Source: Actinomycetota bacterium (lineage in GTDB: Bacteria > Actinomycetota > Actinomycetes > S36-B12 > UBA10799). Taken from it: 64,000 nucleotides of DNA. Within the stretch, counting starts at the first letter, position 1. Every line of letters begins with the position of its first letter. The stretch is taken from positions 375,290-439,289 of the forward strand of contig JACJWU010000002.1 of assembly GCA_020636995.1 (NCBI GenBank), given 5' to 3'. Made by a program: the position numbers and the translations under genes. This document shows positions 33,969 through 42,184 of the stretch, piece after piece. The notes beneath the pieces are model-generated. The model saw only the letters and a program-made list of their open reading frames with translations, was not told where the DNA came from and searched no databases.

Positions 33969-34430
33969 TCAGCGCTGCCGCCACCGCTTCCATGTCGCGG
34001 TGCCTTCGGCGCGCACCTTGCCGTCGCACCACAAGCTGACCTCCACGAGCATCGCCGACTCGTCCACGCCGGCGAGCCGGGCACGCAGTTCGGAGGTCTG
34101 GTTCAAGGGAGTCGGCCGAAGATACTTGACCTCCAGGCCCGCCGTCACGAACGGCAGCAACGAGTCTCCGGTCACTAGGCCCAACCGCTGCGCTTCGAGG
34201 ACCATGGGCGTCGCACTGTGACAATCCAGAACGGTGCAGATGATCCCTCCGTTCAGGAATCCCAAGCCGTTGTCGTGTTCGGGCCATGGTGTGAACTCAG
34301 CGATCGTGCCGGTCTCGGCCTCGTAGCTGCGCAACTGGAGGCCCTTGGGGTTGGCCGGACCACAGCCGAAGCAGCGCATGTCGGGGAAGTAGCGCTCCTG
34401 AATGCTGCGACCAGAAGCGGTGTCACTCAC
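33969..34430 (-). CDS. PaaI-like hotdog-fold thioesterase
   Basis: A 153-residue acyl-CoA thioesterase-like protein of the hotdog fold. Diagnostic is the N-terminal RCFGCGPANPKGLQLRSYEAE followed by DNGLGFLNGGIICTVLDCHSATPMVLEAQ, in which the helix after GG carries the usual catalytic acidic position (Asp of LDCHSA). GTG 34430 is chosen; the frame runs further upstream, but that part would overlap the divergent acyl-CoA ligase start at 34520. Hydrolysis of an acyl-CoA is likely. Placement back to back with a CoA ligase suggests fatty or aromatic acyl-CoA turnover. Confidence 0.8.
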   Translation of the reverse strand: MSDTASGRSIQERYFPDMRCFGCGPANPKGLQLRSYEAETGTIAEFTPWPEHDNGLGFLNGGIICTVLDCHSATPMVLEAQRLGLVTGDSLLPFVTAGLEVKYLRPTPLNQTSELRARLAGVDESAMLVEVSLWCDGKVRAEGTATWKRWRQR

Positions 34431-34519
34431 GCAAGCAGGGTAACCACCGGTTGGACCTGGCGTGGGCGCCGCCTGCCGGACTAGGCTCGCGCCATCATCC
34501 TCGACGGTAGGAGACTCCC

Positions 34520-36106
34520 GTGACCGCGACCGGCGCCGCAACGCCCCCGCCCTCGATCTTCCTCGACGACGACGTCACGTTCTGGTCCGCCGACCGACCA
34601 GACGCCCCGGCCATGACCTACCTTTCGCGCACCTGGACCTGGTCGCAGTTCGATGACCGCATCGGGCGGGTCGCCTCCGCCCTGGCCGCCGCCGGCGTCG
34701 GCCGCGGCGATGTTGTCGGCTTCCTCGACAAGAATCACCCGGCGTGCACCGAGGTGATGCTCGCCTGCTCGCGACTGGGCGCGGCACTGGCGATCTTCAA
34801 CTGGCGATCGGCGGGGGAGGAGTTGGACTACGCGATCAACGACTCGGGCGCCCGTTTGTTGGTGGTCGGCACCGAGTTGATGCCGACGATCGAGAGCATC
34901 CGCGACTCGCTGTCCGGTGTGGGCACCGTCGTGGAGGTGACGCCGGAGGGCGGCGATGAGGACCCGTACGAGACGTGGCTCCAGCAGTACGAACCGTCTG
35001 GCCGTCGCGACGAGGTGCGCCCCGAGGACCCCGCGTTGGTGATGTACAGTTCCGGCACCACCGGCCGTCCCAAGGGCGTGGTGCTCAGTCAGGCCAACCT
35101 GGTGACACACACAAGCGCAGGCTTCGATGGTTTCGGCTTCGAGGAAGGCTCGGTCAACCTCGTCGCGATGCCGCAGTTCCACGTCGGCGGAACCTCGTAT
35201 TCGCTGGTGGGACTGCGTGGTGGCGTTCCCAGCGTCATGCTGCGTGAACCGGATGGTCCTTCGTTGATCGGAGCCATCATGGGCGGTGCGACGCACGCGT
35301 TCCTGGTGCCCGCTGTCGCCCAGGCGATCATGCAGGCCGGGGAACCCGCGGTGGGGGTGTTCTCGAAACTGCACCTGTTCTGCTACGGCGCCGCGCCCAT
35401 GCCGCTGCCATTGCTCGAGGCATGTATGCAGGCATGGCCGGACACCGACTTCATGCAGGTCTACGGCTTGACGGAGGTCTCAGGGGTGGCGACCCGCCTG
35501 ATGCCGGACGCACATCGCGATCCCGAGCATCCGGAGCGGCTGGTGTCGGCGGGCACTCCGATGTCCGGTGTGGAGGTACGTGTCGTCGACCCCGCGACGC
35601 AGGAGGTTCTCCCCGACGACACACCTGGTGAAGTGTGGCTGCGCACACCGCAGTTGATGCTGGGATACCTCGGCAAGCCCGAGGCCACCGCGGAGGTGAT
35701 CACTGAGGACGGGTGGCTGCGCACGGGCGACGTCGGCAGGCTGGTGGAGGGCTTCCTGTTCGTGGAGGACCGGATCAAGGACATGATCGTGACCGGCGGC
35801 GAGAACGTGTACTCCCCAGAAGTCGAACGCGTGATCGCCGAGCACCCTGCGGTATTGGAGATGGCCGTCATCGGTGTGCCGGACGACAAGTGGGGGGAGA
35901 CGGTCAAAGCGGTGGTTGCGCTCAAGCCCGGTGAGACCACCACTGCCGAAGACATCATCGCCCACTGCCGACAGCGACTGGCCCACTACAAGTGCCCCAC
36001 ATCGATCGACATCGTGGAAGCGCTGCCGCGGAACCCGACCGGGAAGATCCTCAAGCGGGATCTGCGGCAGCCCTACTGGTCGGACCGGGCGCGCAACATC
36101 GTGTGA
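34520..36106 (+). CDS. AMP-forming acyl-CoA synthetase (FadD-like)
   Basis: A 528-residue ANL-superfamily adenylating enzyme that activates a fatty or other carboxylic acid to its CoA thioester through an acyl-AMP. The P-loop-like A3 motif is MYSSGTTGRPKGVVLSQANL (about residues 174-193). Other ANL motifs are QVYGLTEVSGVATRL, GEVWLRTPQLMLGYLGKPEAT, DGWLRTGDVGRLVEGFLFVEDRIKDMI (with hinge Asp), and the C-terminal catalytic lysine in LPRNPTGKILKRDLRQ. The start is GTG 34520, divergent from the thioesterase. Substrate chain length is not deducible. Confidence 0.9.
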   Translation: MTATGAATPPPSIFLDDDVTFWSADRPDAPAMTYLSRTWTWSQFDDRIGRVASALAAAGVGRGDVVGFLDKNHPACTEVMLACSRLGAALAIFNWRSAGEELDYAINDSGARLLVVGTELMPTIESIRDSLSGVGTVVEVTPEGGDEDPYETWLQQYEPSGRRDEVRPEDPALVMYSSGTTGRPKGVVLSQANLVTHTSAGFDGFGFEEGSVNLVAMPQFHVGGTSYSLVGLRGGVPSVMLREPDGPSLIGAIMGGATHAFLVPAVAQAIMQAGEPAVGVFSKLHLFCYGAAPMPLPLLEACMQAWPDTDFMQVYGLTEVSGVATRLMPDAHRDPEHPERLVSAGTPMSGVEVRVVDPATQEVLPDDTPGEVWLRTPQLMLGYLGKPEATAEVITEDGWLRTGDVGRLVEGFLFVEDRIKDMIVTGGENVYSPEVERVIAEHPAVLEMAVIGVPDDKWGETVKAVVALKPGETTTAEDIIAHCRQRLAHYKCPTSIDIVEALPRNPTGKILKRDLRQPYWSDRARNIV

Positions 36107-36230
36107 CCGTGCGCCGTCGTCGGTGCATGGGGTCACGCGTGGCTTTGGGCTCGGGCGAGACCTGCGCGGGTGCAGCAGCGAACCGATCGGGGAGGGAACC
36201 TCTCCCGTGCCTGCGGGCAGAGGGTATGCA

Positions 36231-37547
36231 CTAGACCTCGCGGAGGAACTCCACCTCGTCAGGGTCCACTGCTTCACCGAACTGCTGGGCGGCGCGGTGG
36301 CCGGAGAACACGGCCTGGGCGATCAGTCCCGGAGCGTCGGCGTCGCCGATGAGTTGCAGCGTGGACAACTCACCGGTGGCCAGGGCTGGGAGCAGTTCGT
36401 CGTGGAGGTCCGTGCGTGGCGAGCGGTCCGCGACCAGGACCACCGATGCGCGCGGCAGTTCGTCGATTCCGCCGTCGATCACATCTGCGACCACCACATG
36501 GTCCCGCTCGATGGACTGCACCGTCGTGCGGGTGTGGATCTGGACGCCCACGTCGCGCAGTCGACGCTCGATGCGCTCTTGTTCCAGGGTGAACTGGGTC
36601 CACTGCGAGATCAGCGGCGCGGGTGTGATCACCTCCACCTCGTGACCTCGCCCGGCGAGGAGTTCGGCGATGAGGCCACCGATGACGTAGTGGTCGTCGT
36701 CATAGATCACCACGCGGCCGGCAGGGATTCGCCACTGGCCGGACTCCAAGCAGTCGAGGACGTCGTCGGGTGTGAACACATCGGGCTGCTCGTGACCGGC
36801 AACTGGGAGGCCGGTCGAGCGCCCTCGCCCGTCCCGCCGCCACGTGGCCCCCGTTGCCACGACAACGTGACGTGCATCGGAGTCCAGCACGTCCTGAGCG
36901 CTCATCGGTGAGGCGGGGAAGACCTCGACGTCAGGCAACTCGGCGATGGCGCCGCGACGCCACTCCACGACCCGACGCCACGGTCCCAGCCCGGGAAGGA
37001 GTGCCTCGCGGATCACCCGCCCGCCCACCTCCGGGCGCGCGTCGAGCAGTTGTACGTGATGTCCACGCTGGCCGAGGGCGCGCGCGGCCTCGAGGCCCGC
37101 CGGGCCGGCCCCGACGACCATCACGTCCACGGGTTTGGCGGCCGGAGCGATCCGCTCGGGATGCCACCCGCGCCGCCATTCTTCGCCCATCGTCGGGTTC
37201 TGGGTACACCGAATGGGAAGACCCCTCGGGTCGGTGGCCACGCAGATGTTGCAGCCGATGCATTCCCTGATGGCGCCCAGTCGGCCGCGGCGGATCTTGT
37301 CGGGCAGGAAGGGGTCGGCGATGGAGGGTCTGGCCGCTCCGATGAGATCGAGCACCCCTCGACGTACCGCTGAGACCATCGCGTCGGGACTCGTGTAGCG
37401 ACCGACACCCACCACCGGCTTGGAGGTCAGTGACTTCACGAACGCGATGTACTGCTCCTGGTGCCCCTCCGGAGCGAAGCGCGACGTGGCGGAGTCATTG
37501 CTCCAGTCCGAGATGTTCACATCCCACAGATCAGGCAACTCGGCCAA
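36231..37547 (-). CDS. Trimethylamine dehydrogenase-like flavoprotein, C-terminal part (frameshift-separated)
   Basis: This is the 3' part of one gene whose N-terminal part is 37531-38292. It contains the end of the FMN barrel (DLWDVNISDWSND, VVGVGRYTSPDAMVSAVRRGVLDLIGAARPSIADPFLP in sections), then the 4Fe-4S motif CIGCNIC-x11-C of trimethylamine/histamine dehydrogenases. An FAD/NAD-binding domain follows with VDVMVVGAGPAGLEAARALGQRGH and HYVIGGLIAELLAGRGHEVEVIT. It would dehydrogenate an amine or reduce an enone. The frame is intact from TTG 37547, which is not a credible native start. Joined product would be about 685 residues, as in the family. See the separate finding on the extra base. 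Confidence 0.75.
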   Translation of the reverse strand: MAELPDLWDVNISDWSNDSATSRFAPEGHQEQYIAFVKSLTSKPVVGVGRYTSPDAMVSAVRRGVLDLIGAARPSIADPFLPDKIRRGRLGAIRECIGCNICVATDPRGLPIRCTQNPTMGEEWRRGWHPERIAPAAKPVDVMVVGAGPAGLEAARALGQRGHHVQLLDARPEVGGRVIREALLPGLGPWRRVVEWRRGAIAELPDVEVFPASPMSAQDVLDSDARHVVVATGATWRRDGRGRSTGLPVAGHEQPDVFTPDDVLDCLESGQWRIPAGRVVIYDDDHYVIGGLIAELLAGRGHEVEVITPAPLISQWTQFTLEQERIERRLRDVGVQIHTRTTVQSIERDHVVVADVIDGGIDELPRASVVLVADRSPRTDLHDELLPALATGELSTLQLIGDADAPGLIAQAVFSGHRAAQQFGEAVDPDEVEFLREV

Positions 37548-38292
37548 CAGGGCGACGATCTCCGCTCCCTTCCCCGTCGTGGGTGATGCCGGCGGGACCC
37601 AGCAACTCGTCCACCGCCAGTCTGACCGCGACCGCGCAGTCGTCCCCGACGGCGTCCAGGGTGTCCTCTATGAGTTCTCGCAGGAAGCGCACCCGGTTGA
37701 CCAGGCTGCCCCCGTACTCGTCGGTGCGGTCGTTGTACCGCCGAGACAGGAACTGCATCGGAAGCGTCAGGCCATGGGCCGCGTAGCAGTAGACGATGTC
37801 GAACCCAGCATCCCGCGCACGTAGCGCGGCCTTGCGATGCCAGCGGCGGACGTCGGCGAGGTCTCGTCGGGTCATGGCCCGGGTCTGGACCGGCTCGAAT
37901 CCGGTACCCCCAAGGACTCCTCGACTGCTCGGTCCGATGGGGGTGAGGTGCGTGGACTCGTTGGCGGCGTCGAGCCCGGCGTGCGTCAACTCGATCCCGG
38001 CGAGGGCGCCGTAGGCGTGCACGGCCGCCGTCATGAGCCGGTGACCGGCCACGTCGTGCTCGTCCCAGATGCGCCCTTCGATGCACGGGGCGATGTCGCT
38101 GCTCGGGTGGATCTCCACCTCCTCGGTGCACACGACGCCCCACCCGCCCTCCGCCTTGGTGCCCCGCATCGCGGCGTGCGAGCGGGGGCGCAGATAGCCG
38201 AGCCCGTTGCAGTGGGGGACCTGGTAGAAGCGGTTGGGTGCGACCTTCGGGCCGATGCGCACCGGCTCGAAGAGGATGTCGTAGTCGCTCAT
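37531..38292 (-). CDS. Trimethylamine dehydrogenase-like flavoprotein, N-terminal part (frameshift-separated)
   Basis: This is the 5' part of the same gene: an old-yellow-enzyme-type FMN barrel beginning MSDYDILFEPVRIGPKVAPN. It has RFYQVPHCNGLGYLRP, the active-site region GIELTHAGLDAANES, and DIVYCYAAHGLTLPMQFLSRR followed by NDRTDEYGGSLVNRVRFL, typical of TMADH and 2,4-dienoyl-CoA reductase-like proteins. Its own frame ends shortly after HDGEGSGD at 37531. Removing one base near 37567-37575 joins it to the C-terminal part as DGEGAEIVALLAELPDLW. ATG 38290-38292 is the start. The gene is either a pseudogene or affected by a sequencing indel. Confidence 0.75.
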   Translation of the reverse strand: MSDYDILFEPVRIGPKVAPNRFYQVPHCNGLGYLRPRSHAAMRGTKAEGGWGVVCTEEVEIHPSSDIAPCIEGRIWDEHDVAGHRLMTAAVHAYGALAGIELTHAGLDAANESTHLTPIGPSSRGVLGGTGFEPVQTRAMTRRDLADVRRWHRKAALRARDAGFDIVYCYAAHGLTLPMQFLSRRYNDRTDEYGGSLVNRVRFLRELIEDTLDAVGDDCAVAVRLAVDELLGPAGITHDGEGSGDRRPVGRVA

Positions 38293-38541
38293 CCTGCGCG
38301 CCGCCTGCCCTCGGAGTTGCTGTCGGTTGTGTCTGGCCGCAACTCGTCAGAAGCATCGCGGGCGGCACGGGTGATGACCGTAGGCATGCCAGGATCCCTT
38401 CTCGACATGGTCGACGAGTGAACCCTGCCACGCGTGAGCCGGTGGTGACGCGCTGAGCTCAAGGCCAGACCGTCAGCCGTGCGGCGAGAACACGGATGCT
38501 CTTCACATACCGAGTTGAACCCCGGTATGGGCTGGTCCGGG

Positions 38542-38982
38542 TCAGTTCACCGCGAGGAGTTTCGCCATGCGTGTGATCGCGGTGCGGAACCCTTTCCGAG
38601 CCGCGGCAGCAAGGGGCTTGGCGAGGAACTGCGGCACGCCTGGGACGCGGATGTCTTCGACCCAGTCGAGTCGAGAGGTGTTCTCGCCGGTTGAGGTGAC
38701 GGTGAGGAGGACCGTTCCCGTGAGCACAGGGCCGATCTTGGTGATGTGGGCGGTCATCGCGGATGAGTCGAGTTCATCGACCCGCATGCGGTCAGGCAAT
38801 GCCAGTGGACCGATGCCCGTCGTGGCCACGAATTCGGTACCCGGTCCACCATCACCTCGGAGGACCTCCACCCGGGTCAGCGGCACCCACGCTGCGTGGC
38901 CCTTCCAGTCGATCAACTCAGTGAAGACGACATCGGCGGGTAGGGACAGGTCACGCGTGACCGTGAAGAAGACGTGTGCCAT
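38542..38982 (-). CDS. SRPBCC family protein
   Basis: A 146-residue helix-grip protein (MAHVFFTVTRDLSLPADVVFTELIDW) of the polyketide-cyclase/SRPBCC type, with FRTAITRMAKLLAVN as the C-terminal helix and LDWVEDIRVPGVPQFLAKPLA in the middle. It lies immediately beyond the Rieske gene on the same strand (46 bp between them), so the two may be co-transcribed. A short CATACCG...CGGTATG inverted repeat (38506-38512 and 38523-38529) lies just past its stop. Ligand unknown. Confidence 0.75.
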   Translation of the reverse strand: MAHVFFTVTRDLSLPADVVFTELIDWKGHAAWVPLTRVEVLRGDGGPGTEFVATTGIGPLALPDRMRVDELDSSAMTAHITKIGPVLTGTVLLTVTSTGENTSRLDWVEDIRVPGVPQFLAKPLAAAARKGFRTAITRMAKLLAVN

Positions 38983-39028
38983 GGCGGGGCCTTTCGCAGA
39001 GATCTTGGGCTGGTCTCACACCACGCAA

Positions 39029-39409
39029 CTACCGGTCGACCACGACCTGCCCATCCCGCACTTCCGCGGCGAGGACGGTCAGCGGCGCTGGCGACTTGCC
39101 CATCGCTATGAGTCGGCGCGACCATCGCGGCGCGGTGACACCGGCGACGCCGGGGGTCCAGTCCAGGTTCTCCCCGCTGCAGACGTCGAAGCGCGAGTTG
39201 TGCCACGGGCATGTGATGACCCCGTTCTCGTATCCTCCGCGAGGGCCGCGGCTGAGGCTGAGTCCGGCATGTGGGCATCGGTCGCGCACGACACAGACCT
39301 CATCGGGGTTCTGCGAGGAGCGGATCACCAGGAATTTGTCGCCGTCGATCGTAACGGGGGTTGGGGTGTCGAGGGCGAAATCTGCGAGCGTTCCGAGTGT
39401 CGTTGGCAT
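39029..39409 (-). CDS. Rieske-type 2Fe-2S ferredoxin
   Basis: A 126-residue small Rieske protein. The two cluster-binding boxes are complete: CPHAGLSLS and CPWHNSRFD, giving Cys and His ligands from each box. The preceding VCVVRDRCPHAG and following DWTPGVAGV match small Rieske ferredoxins of non-haem oxygenase or nitrite-reductase small-subunit type. No oxygenase is adjacent, so the electron acceptor is unknown. ATG 39407-39409. The protein could serve the upstream-lying flavoprotein region (36231-38292), but this is a guess from distance only. Confidence 0.85.
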   Translation of the reverse strand: MPTTLGTLADFALDTPTPVTIDGDKFLVIRSSQNPDEVCVVRDRCPHAGLSLSRGPRGGYENGVITCPWHNSRFDVCSGENLDWTPGVAGVTAPRWSRRLIAMGKSPAPLTVLAAEVRDGQVVVDR

Positions 39410-39738
39410 GTTTCGAGCCTACCCGCGGTCGGACTATCGGCATTCCCGAGCGGACAGCGTCGTAGGACCTCGAACAATCCGAGATCGTCGACCGAAGTCC
39501 GAATACGCCTGTTCACCAGCACGGACCCCTGGGCCCCACGCCGCCACCCGGAATCGGGAGTCTTGGCTAGCCTCCCCCAAAAGAGAGTGGCCTCGTTGGG
39601 TCTGTGCTTTCTCGCACCCCGAACGACGAGATCTCCTCCGTCTTGTTGACTGAGGCAAGCGCGGCACGAATGTCCTTCCGAGCATCAGCGTTCGTCACGA
39701 CCGTGACCGGACTCCTTCCACCCGCTAGGCTCGCCGCC

Positions 39739-40539
39739 ATGTCATCCGCAGAAGAGATCCCCGAGGCGGCTGACACACCAGCGCAACGCCCGCCGCTCTC
39801 GGAGTCCTGGCCCGCGATCGCGCGTCTTGCCTTCATCTCCGTCTACTGCCTGACGATCGTCTTCGCGGGCTTCGGCCACTGGAGCCTGTCGACGGTGCGG
39901 ATTCTGAACGCGGTGGTGGCGGTCCTTTGGGTCCTGCTCCTTATCACGTGGATCTTGCAGGTACGCGGCCAAACGGGTCGCCTCGCGTTCGTCCTGCGCC
40001 ATCCGGCGCTACCGATGCTGCTGGTCGCCCCGCTGTTCCTGATCCTCTTCTGGGATCCGATCTGGTTCATTCTGATCGTCGTTGCCTTCGTTCTGGAGTT
40101 GCGGCAACTGTCCGCGGGCGACGGCTTCACGTTCTCTTTCGTCCTGATCGTGTTCGTGGGCCTCGTATCCGGGCTGACGATGGTGGAGTTGGAGAACAAC
40201 CAGCCGAATTCCGGCATCCATGGGCCCGGGGACGCCTTCGGTTGGGCTTTCGGCAGTCTGCTGCACATCGACACCGGGACGGACTTCGCGCCCACCACCG
40301 CGGACGGGAAGTTCCTGGGGGTGGTCGTCAGCGTCTGCGGCATCCTGGCCGCCAGTATGTTCACCGCCAAACTGGTCGCATGGATTCTCGGTGACGAGAA
40401 GACCGCCCCCGCCGAAGACTCGTCTCTGACCGCCGAGGATGCGCAGGCCTTGCGCACCGAGATGGCGGAACTGCGGGAAACGGTGTCACGGCTCAACCAG
40501 ACCATTCAGCAGCGGGTTGGTGAATCCGGTCCGGACTGA
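39739..40539 (+). CDS. Channel-like membrane protein with non-canonical pore loop
   Basis: A 266-residue membrane protein resembling the two-pore-segment part of potassium channels. The start is ATG 39739 (MSSAEEIPEA); upstream in-frame codons are not supported. There are four or five hydrophobic segments (AIARLAFISVYCLTIVFAGF, AVVAVLWVLLLITWIL, MLLVAPLFLILFW ... WFILIVVAFVLEL, FSFVLIVFVGLVSGLTMVEL), then a pore-loop-like DAFGWAFGSLLHIDTGTDFAPTT, and a last helix (FLGVVVSVCGILAASMFTAKLV). Where K+ channels have TxGYGD it has IDTGTDF. The C terminus is a predicted coiled coil (TEMAELRETVSRLNQTIQQRV). It may be a modified channel or a channel-derived sensor. Confidence 0.6.
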   Translation: MSSAEEIPEAADTPAQRPPLSESWPAIARLAFISVYCLTIVFAGFGHWSLSTVRILNAVVAVLWVLLLITWILQVRGQTGRLAFVLRHPALPMLLVAPLFLILFWDPIWFILIVVAFVLELRQLSAGDGFTFSFVLIVFVGLVSGLTMVELENNQPNSGIHGPGDAFGWAFGSLLHIDTGTDFAPTTADGKFLGVVVSVCGILAASMFTAKLVAWILGDEKTAPAEDSSLTAEDAQALRTEMAELRETVSRLNQTIQQRVGESGPD

Positions 40540-40628
40540 CGGATTGCCACCCCATGGCGGAGCACGTCTGGTGGCCGTTCTCGATTCGGCCGGCGGTTGT
40601 TCTCGTCAACACCGAGCTGGAACTGGTG

Positions 40629-41024
40629 TCACAGACTGATCTGATGGATCCGCAGGCCCGTGTGCCGAGTGATCGCATCGAAGTCCGCGTCGGTATGCAG
40701 CACGGCTACCTCCTCGCGGATGGCGATCGCGGCGATCAGGCAGTCGATGAGCTTGCGTACGGTCTCACCTTCGCGGCGGCAGGCACGGTACAGCGCTGCA
40801 GCGGTCTCGTAGTCACCGGTCGTGGTCTCCAGCAAGGTCGCTCGGGCGAGGAGCCCCCGGAGTTGCACGAGGTGAGTGCTGTCGCGCGCTCCGGCAAGTA
40901 CCTCCATGCGGACCGCATCGCAGATCGCGATCTCCTCGGCGAGGAGTCGCTCCACCTCATCACAGGTGGGAGATCCGGTGTCCCGGAGGAACTCGATCCA
41001 CGCCGAGGTGTCGATGAGGATCAT
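40629..41024 (-). CDS. vapC: PIN-domain toxin (VapC family)
   Basis: A 131-residue PIN-domain ribonuclease toxin. The acidic active-site residues are visible in MILIDTSAWIEFLRDTG (Asp5), DAVRMEVLAGARD (Glu), KLIDCLIAAIA (Asp), and VLHTDADFDAI (Asp). Length and spacing are typical of VapC. It is encoded directly after its antitoxin with a 4-bp overlap (ATGA at 41021-41024). The RNA target is unknown. Confidence 0.9.
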   Translation of the reverse strand: MILIDTSAWIEFLRDTGSPTCDEVERLLAEEIAICDAVRMEVLAGARDSTHLVQLRGLLARATLLETTTGDYETAAALYRACRREGETVRKLIDCLIAAIAIREEVAVLHTDADFDAITRHTGLRIHQISL

Positions 41025-41224
41025 GCGTTCCGACTCGTCCGCAGCTCAGCGAGGTCGCCCTCCCATCCGGAGCCACGCAGGGCTCGGGCCTCGTCGAGCC
41101 CAAGGACCTCGGCTGCGACGAGGCGCAGGGCGTAATTGACCGCGTCACGCTTGGATGTCAGGTGGTAGCGATCCATGACGACACGGCATGCTTCATCGTC
41201 GATGTCGATGTTGGTGCGAGCCAT
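41021..41224 (-). CDS. vapB: VapB-type antitoxin
   Basis: A 67-residue antitoxin. MARTNIDIDDEACRVVMDRYHL followed by TSKRDAVNYALRLVA is the ribbon-helix-helix N-terminal DNA-binding part of VapB proteins, and the C-terminal tail (RGSGWEGDLAELRTSRNA) would bind the toxin. ATG 41222-41224 is used. The pair would be autoregulated through the inverted repeat at 41226-41254, adjoining the start. Neighbour of the tRNA-derived repeat at 41350. Confidence 0.88.
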   Translation of the reverse strand: MARTNIDIDDEACRVVMDRYHLTSKRDAVNYALRLVAAEVLGLDEARALRGSGWEGDLAELRTSRNA

Positions 41225-41225
41225 A

Positions 41226-41254
41226 CACCAACGATACACATGAAGGTGTTGGTG
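41226..41254. promoter_or_regulatory. Inverted repeat upstream of vapB, likely operator
   Basis: CACCAAC at 41226-41232 faces GTTGGTG at 41248-41254 with 15 bases between, and ATACAC occurs twice 11 bp apart (41223 and 41234). It begins 2 bp ahead of the vapB start codon. The position and symmetry suit a ribbon-helix-helix antitoxin; binding is inferred. A TATCGT just ahead of the start could be a -10 box of a near-leaderless message. Confidence 0.5.
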
Positions 41255-41349
41255 GAGGGCGCACTCGGTCCAGGAACTGAGCCATCGAGGCAGCAGCACT
41301 GTGCGCTCGTCAGGCCGGCAATGGACGTCCCATGGGCTGACGGCGTCCC

Positions 41350-41377
41350 TGCAAGAAGCGCGCCCGGAGGGATTCGA
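41350..41377. repeat. 28-bp copy of tRNA-Arg 3' end (possible attL/attR)
   Basis: This stretch is identical over 28 bases to 48269-48296, which covers the 3' acceptor and T-arm part of the tRNA-Arg gene plus its downstream flank. It is followed by bases with GTAGCCGCGGGCGC (41386-41399) that loosely resemble the tRNA 5' end, possibly a deleted tRNA fragment. Direct repeats of a tRNA 3' end are the usual mark of site-specific integration. No gene is seen from 41225 to 41508 apart from this. Confidence 0.7.
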
Positions 41378-41508
41378 CAGGAGGGGTAGCCGCGGGCGCG
41401 GCCAGCGCGCAGGCAGGGGCGTTCAGCGGATTCGCCTCCGGCCAGACGTCGGCGTACGGGCCGCATCCGCTCCGGGGTCAGCGAATCCTCGAGCATCGCA
41501 TCGCCGAC

Positions 41509-42033
41509 TCAGGGGACCCCGGGCAACGGCCACAGTTTCCCCGTAGCGGTGTCGACCAGCGCTGCCCGGGTGACCGTCAGGTTCACGGGGAGCACGTCGG
41601 AGATTGCGTTGACAGCGACCGGGAGCAGGGTACCGGGCGTGCGCGTCGCCACCGAGACGTGCGGAATCCACGACGACGCACGGTAGTACTTGTGGAGTTG
41701 GGCGCCCGTGCCCACCAGGGCCGAGGTGACCAGGTTCTGGCGAATGGCGACCTCGGCCGGGACGGCGACGGCAAGCGCGACGCGCCCCCGGGGGAAGACG
41801 ACGGTCCCCTGCGCGTTGGCGGAGAAGGTGCGGTGGCACGGGAGGTTGCCGAGAGTCTCGTGGACGCGATCGAGATCCCACTCGCGCAGCACGGCGTACG
41901 AGATGTGCGGGAGGTGGTGTCCGTGGGTGTGCGATGCCAGCGACCCGATTCCCGCGTCCTCCATCCGTGCCCACAGGCCGCGGACCAGGCGCTCACCCAC
42001 CGCGTCGAACAGCACACAAACAGCCAGGGCCAC
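41509..42033 (-). CDS. 2H phosphoesterase / 2'-5' RNA ligase-like protein
   Basis: A 174-residue protein of the 2H phosphoesterase superfamily. The two catalytic His-x-Ser motifs are present: PHISYAVL (residues about 43-50) and IPHVSVATR (about 123-131). Length fits the family, which acts on cyclic phosphodiesters or 2'-5' linked RNA. The start is GTG 42033; a nearby ATG is out of frame. It lies inside the interval bounded by the tRNA-derived repeats. The actual substrate is unknown. Confidence 0.8.
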   Translation of the reverse strand: MALAVCVLFDAVGERLVRGLWARMEDAGIGSLASHTHGHHLPHISYAVLREWDLDRVHETLGNLPCHRTFSANAQGTVVFPRGRVALAVAVPAEVAIRQNLVTSALVGTGAQLHKYYRASSWIPHVSVATRTPGTLLPVAVNAISDVLPVNLTVTRAALVDTATGKLWPLPGVP

Positions 42034-42184
42034 GAGCCCATGATGACCCTTCCCAGATCCGACGACGCCATCCCAGCCGGGGCGACGCGGACACAGACCG
42101 TTCGGACCGCGGTGGGTCGCGCATTCAGCCGGTTGCGTCGATCTGCATCTGGGTGACGAGCCGGTCGTTGCCGGCCGCGGCCCC

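Noticed and set aside
38506..38529. CATACCG...CGGTATG inverted repeat as an operator
   Set aside because: It lies past the end of a gene rather than at a promoter; 7-bp arms could arise by chance.
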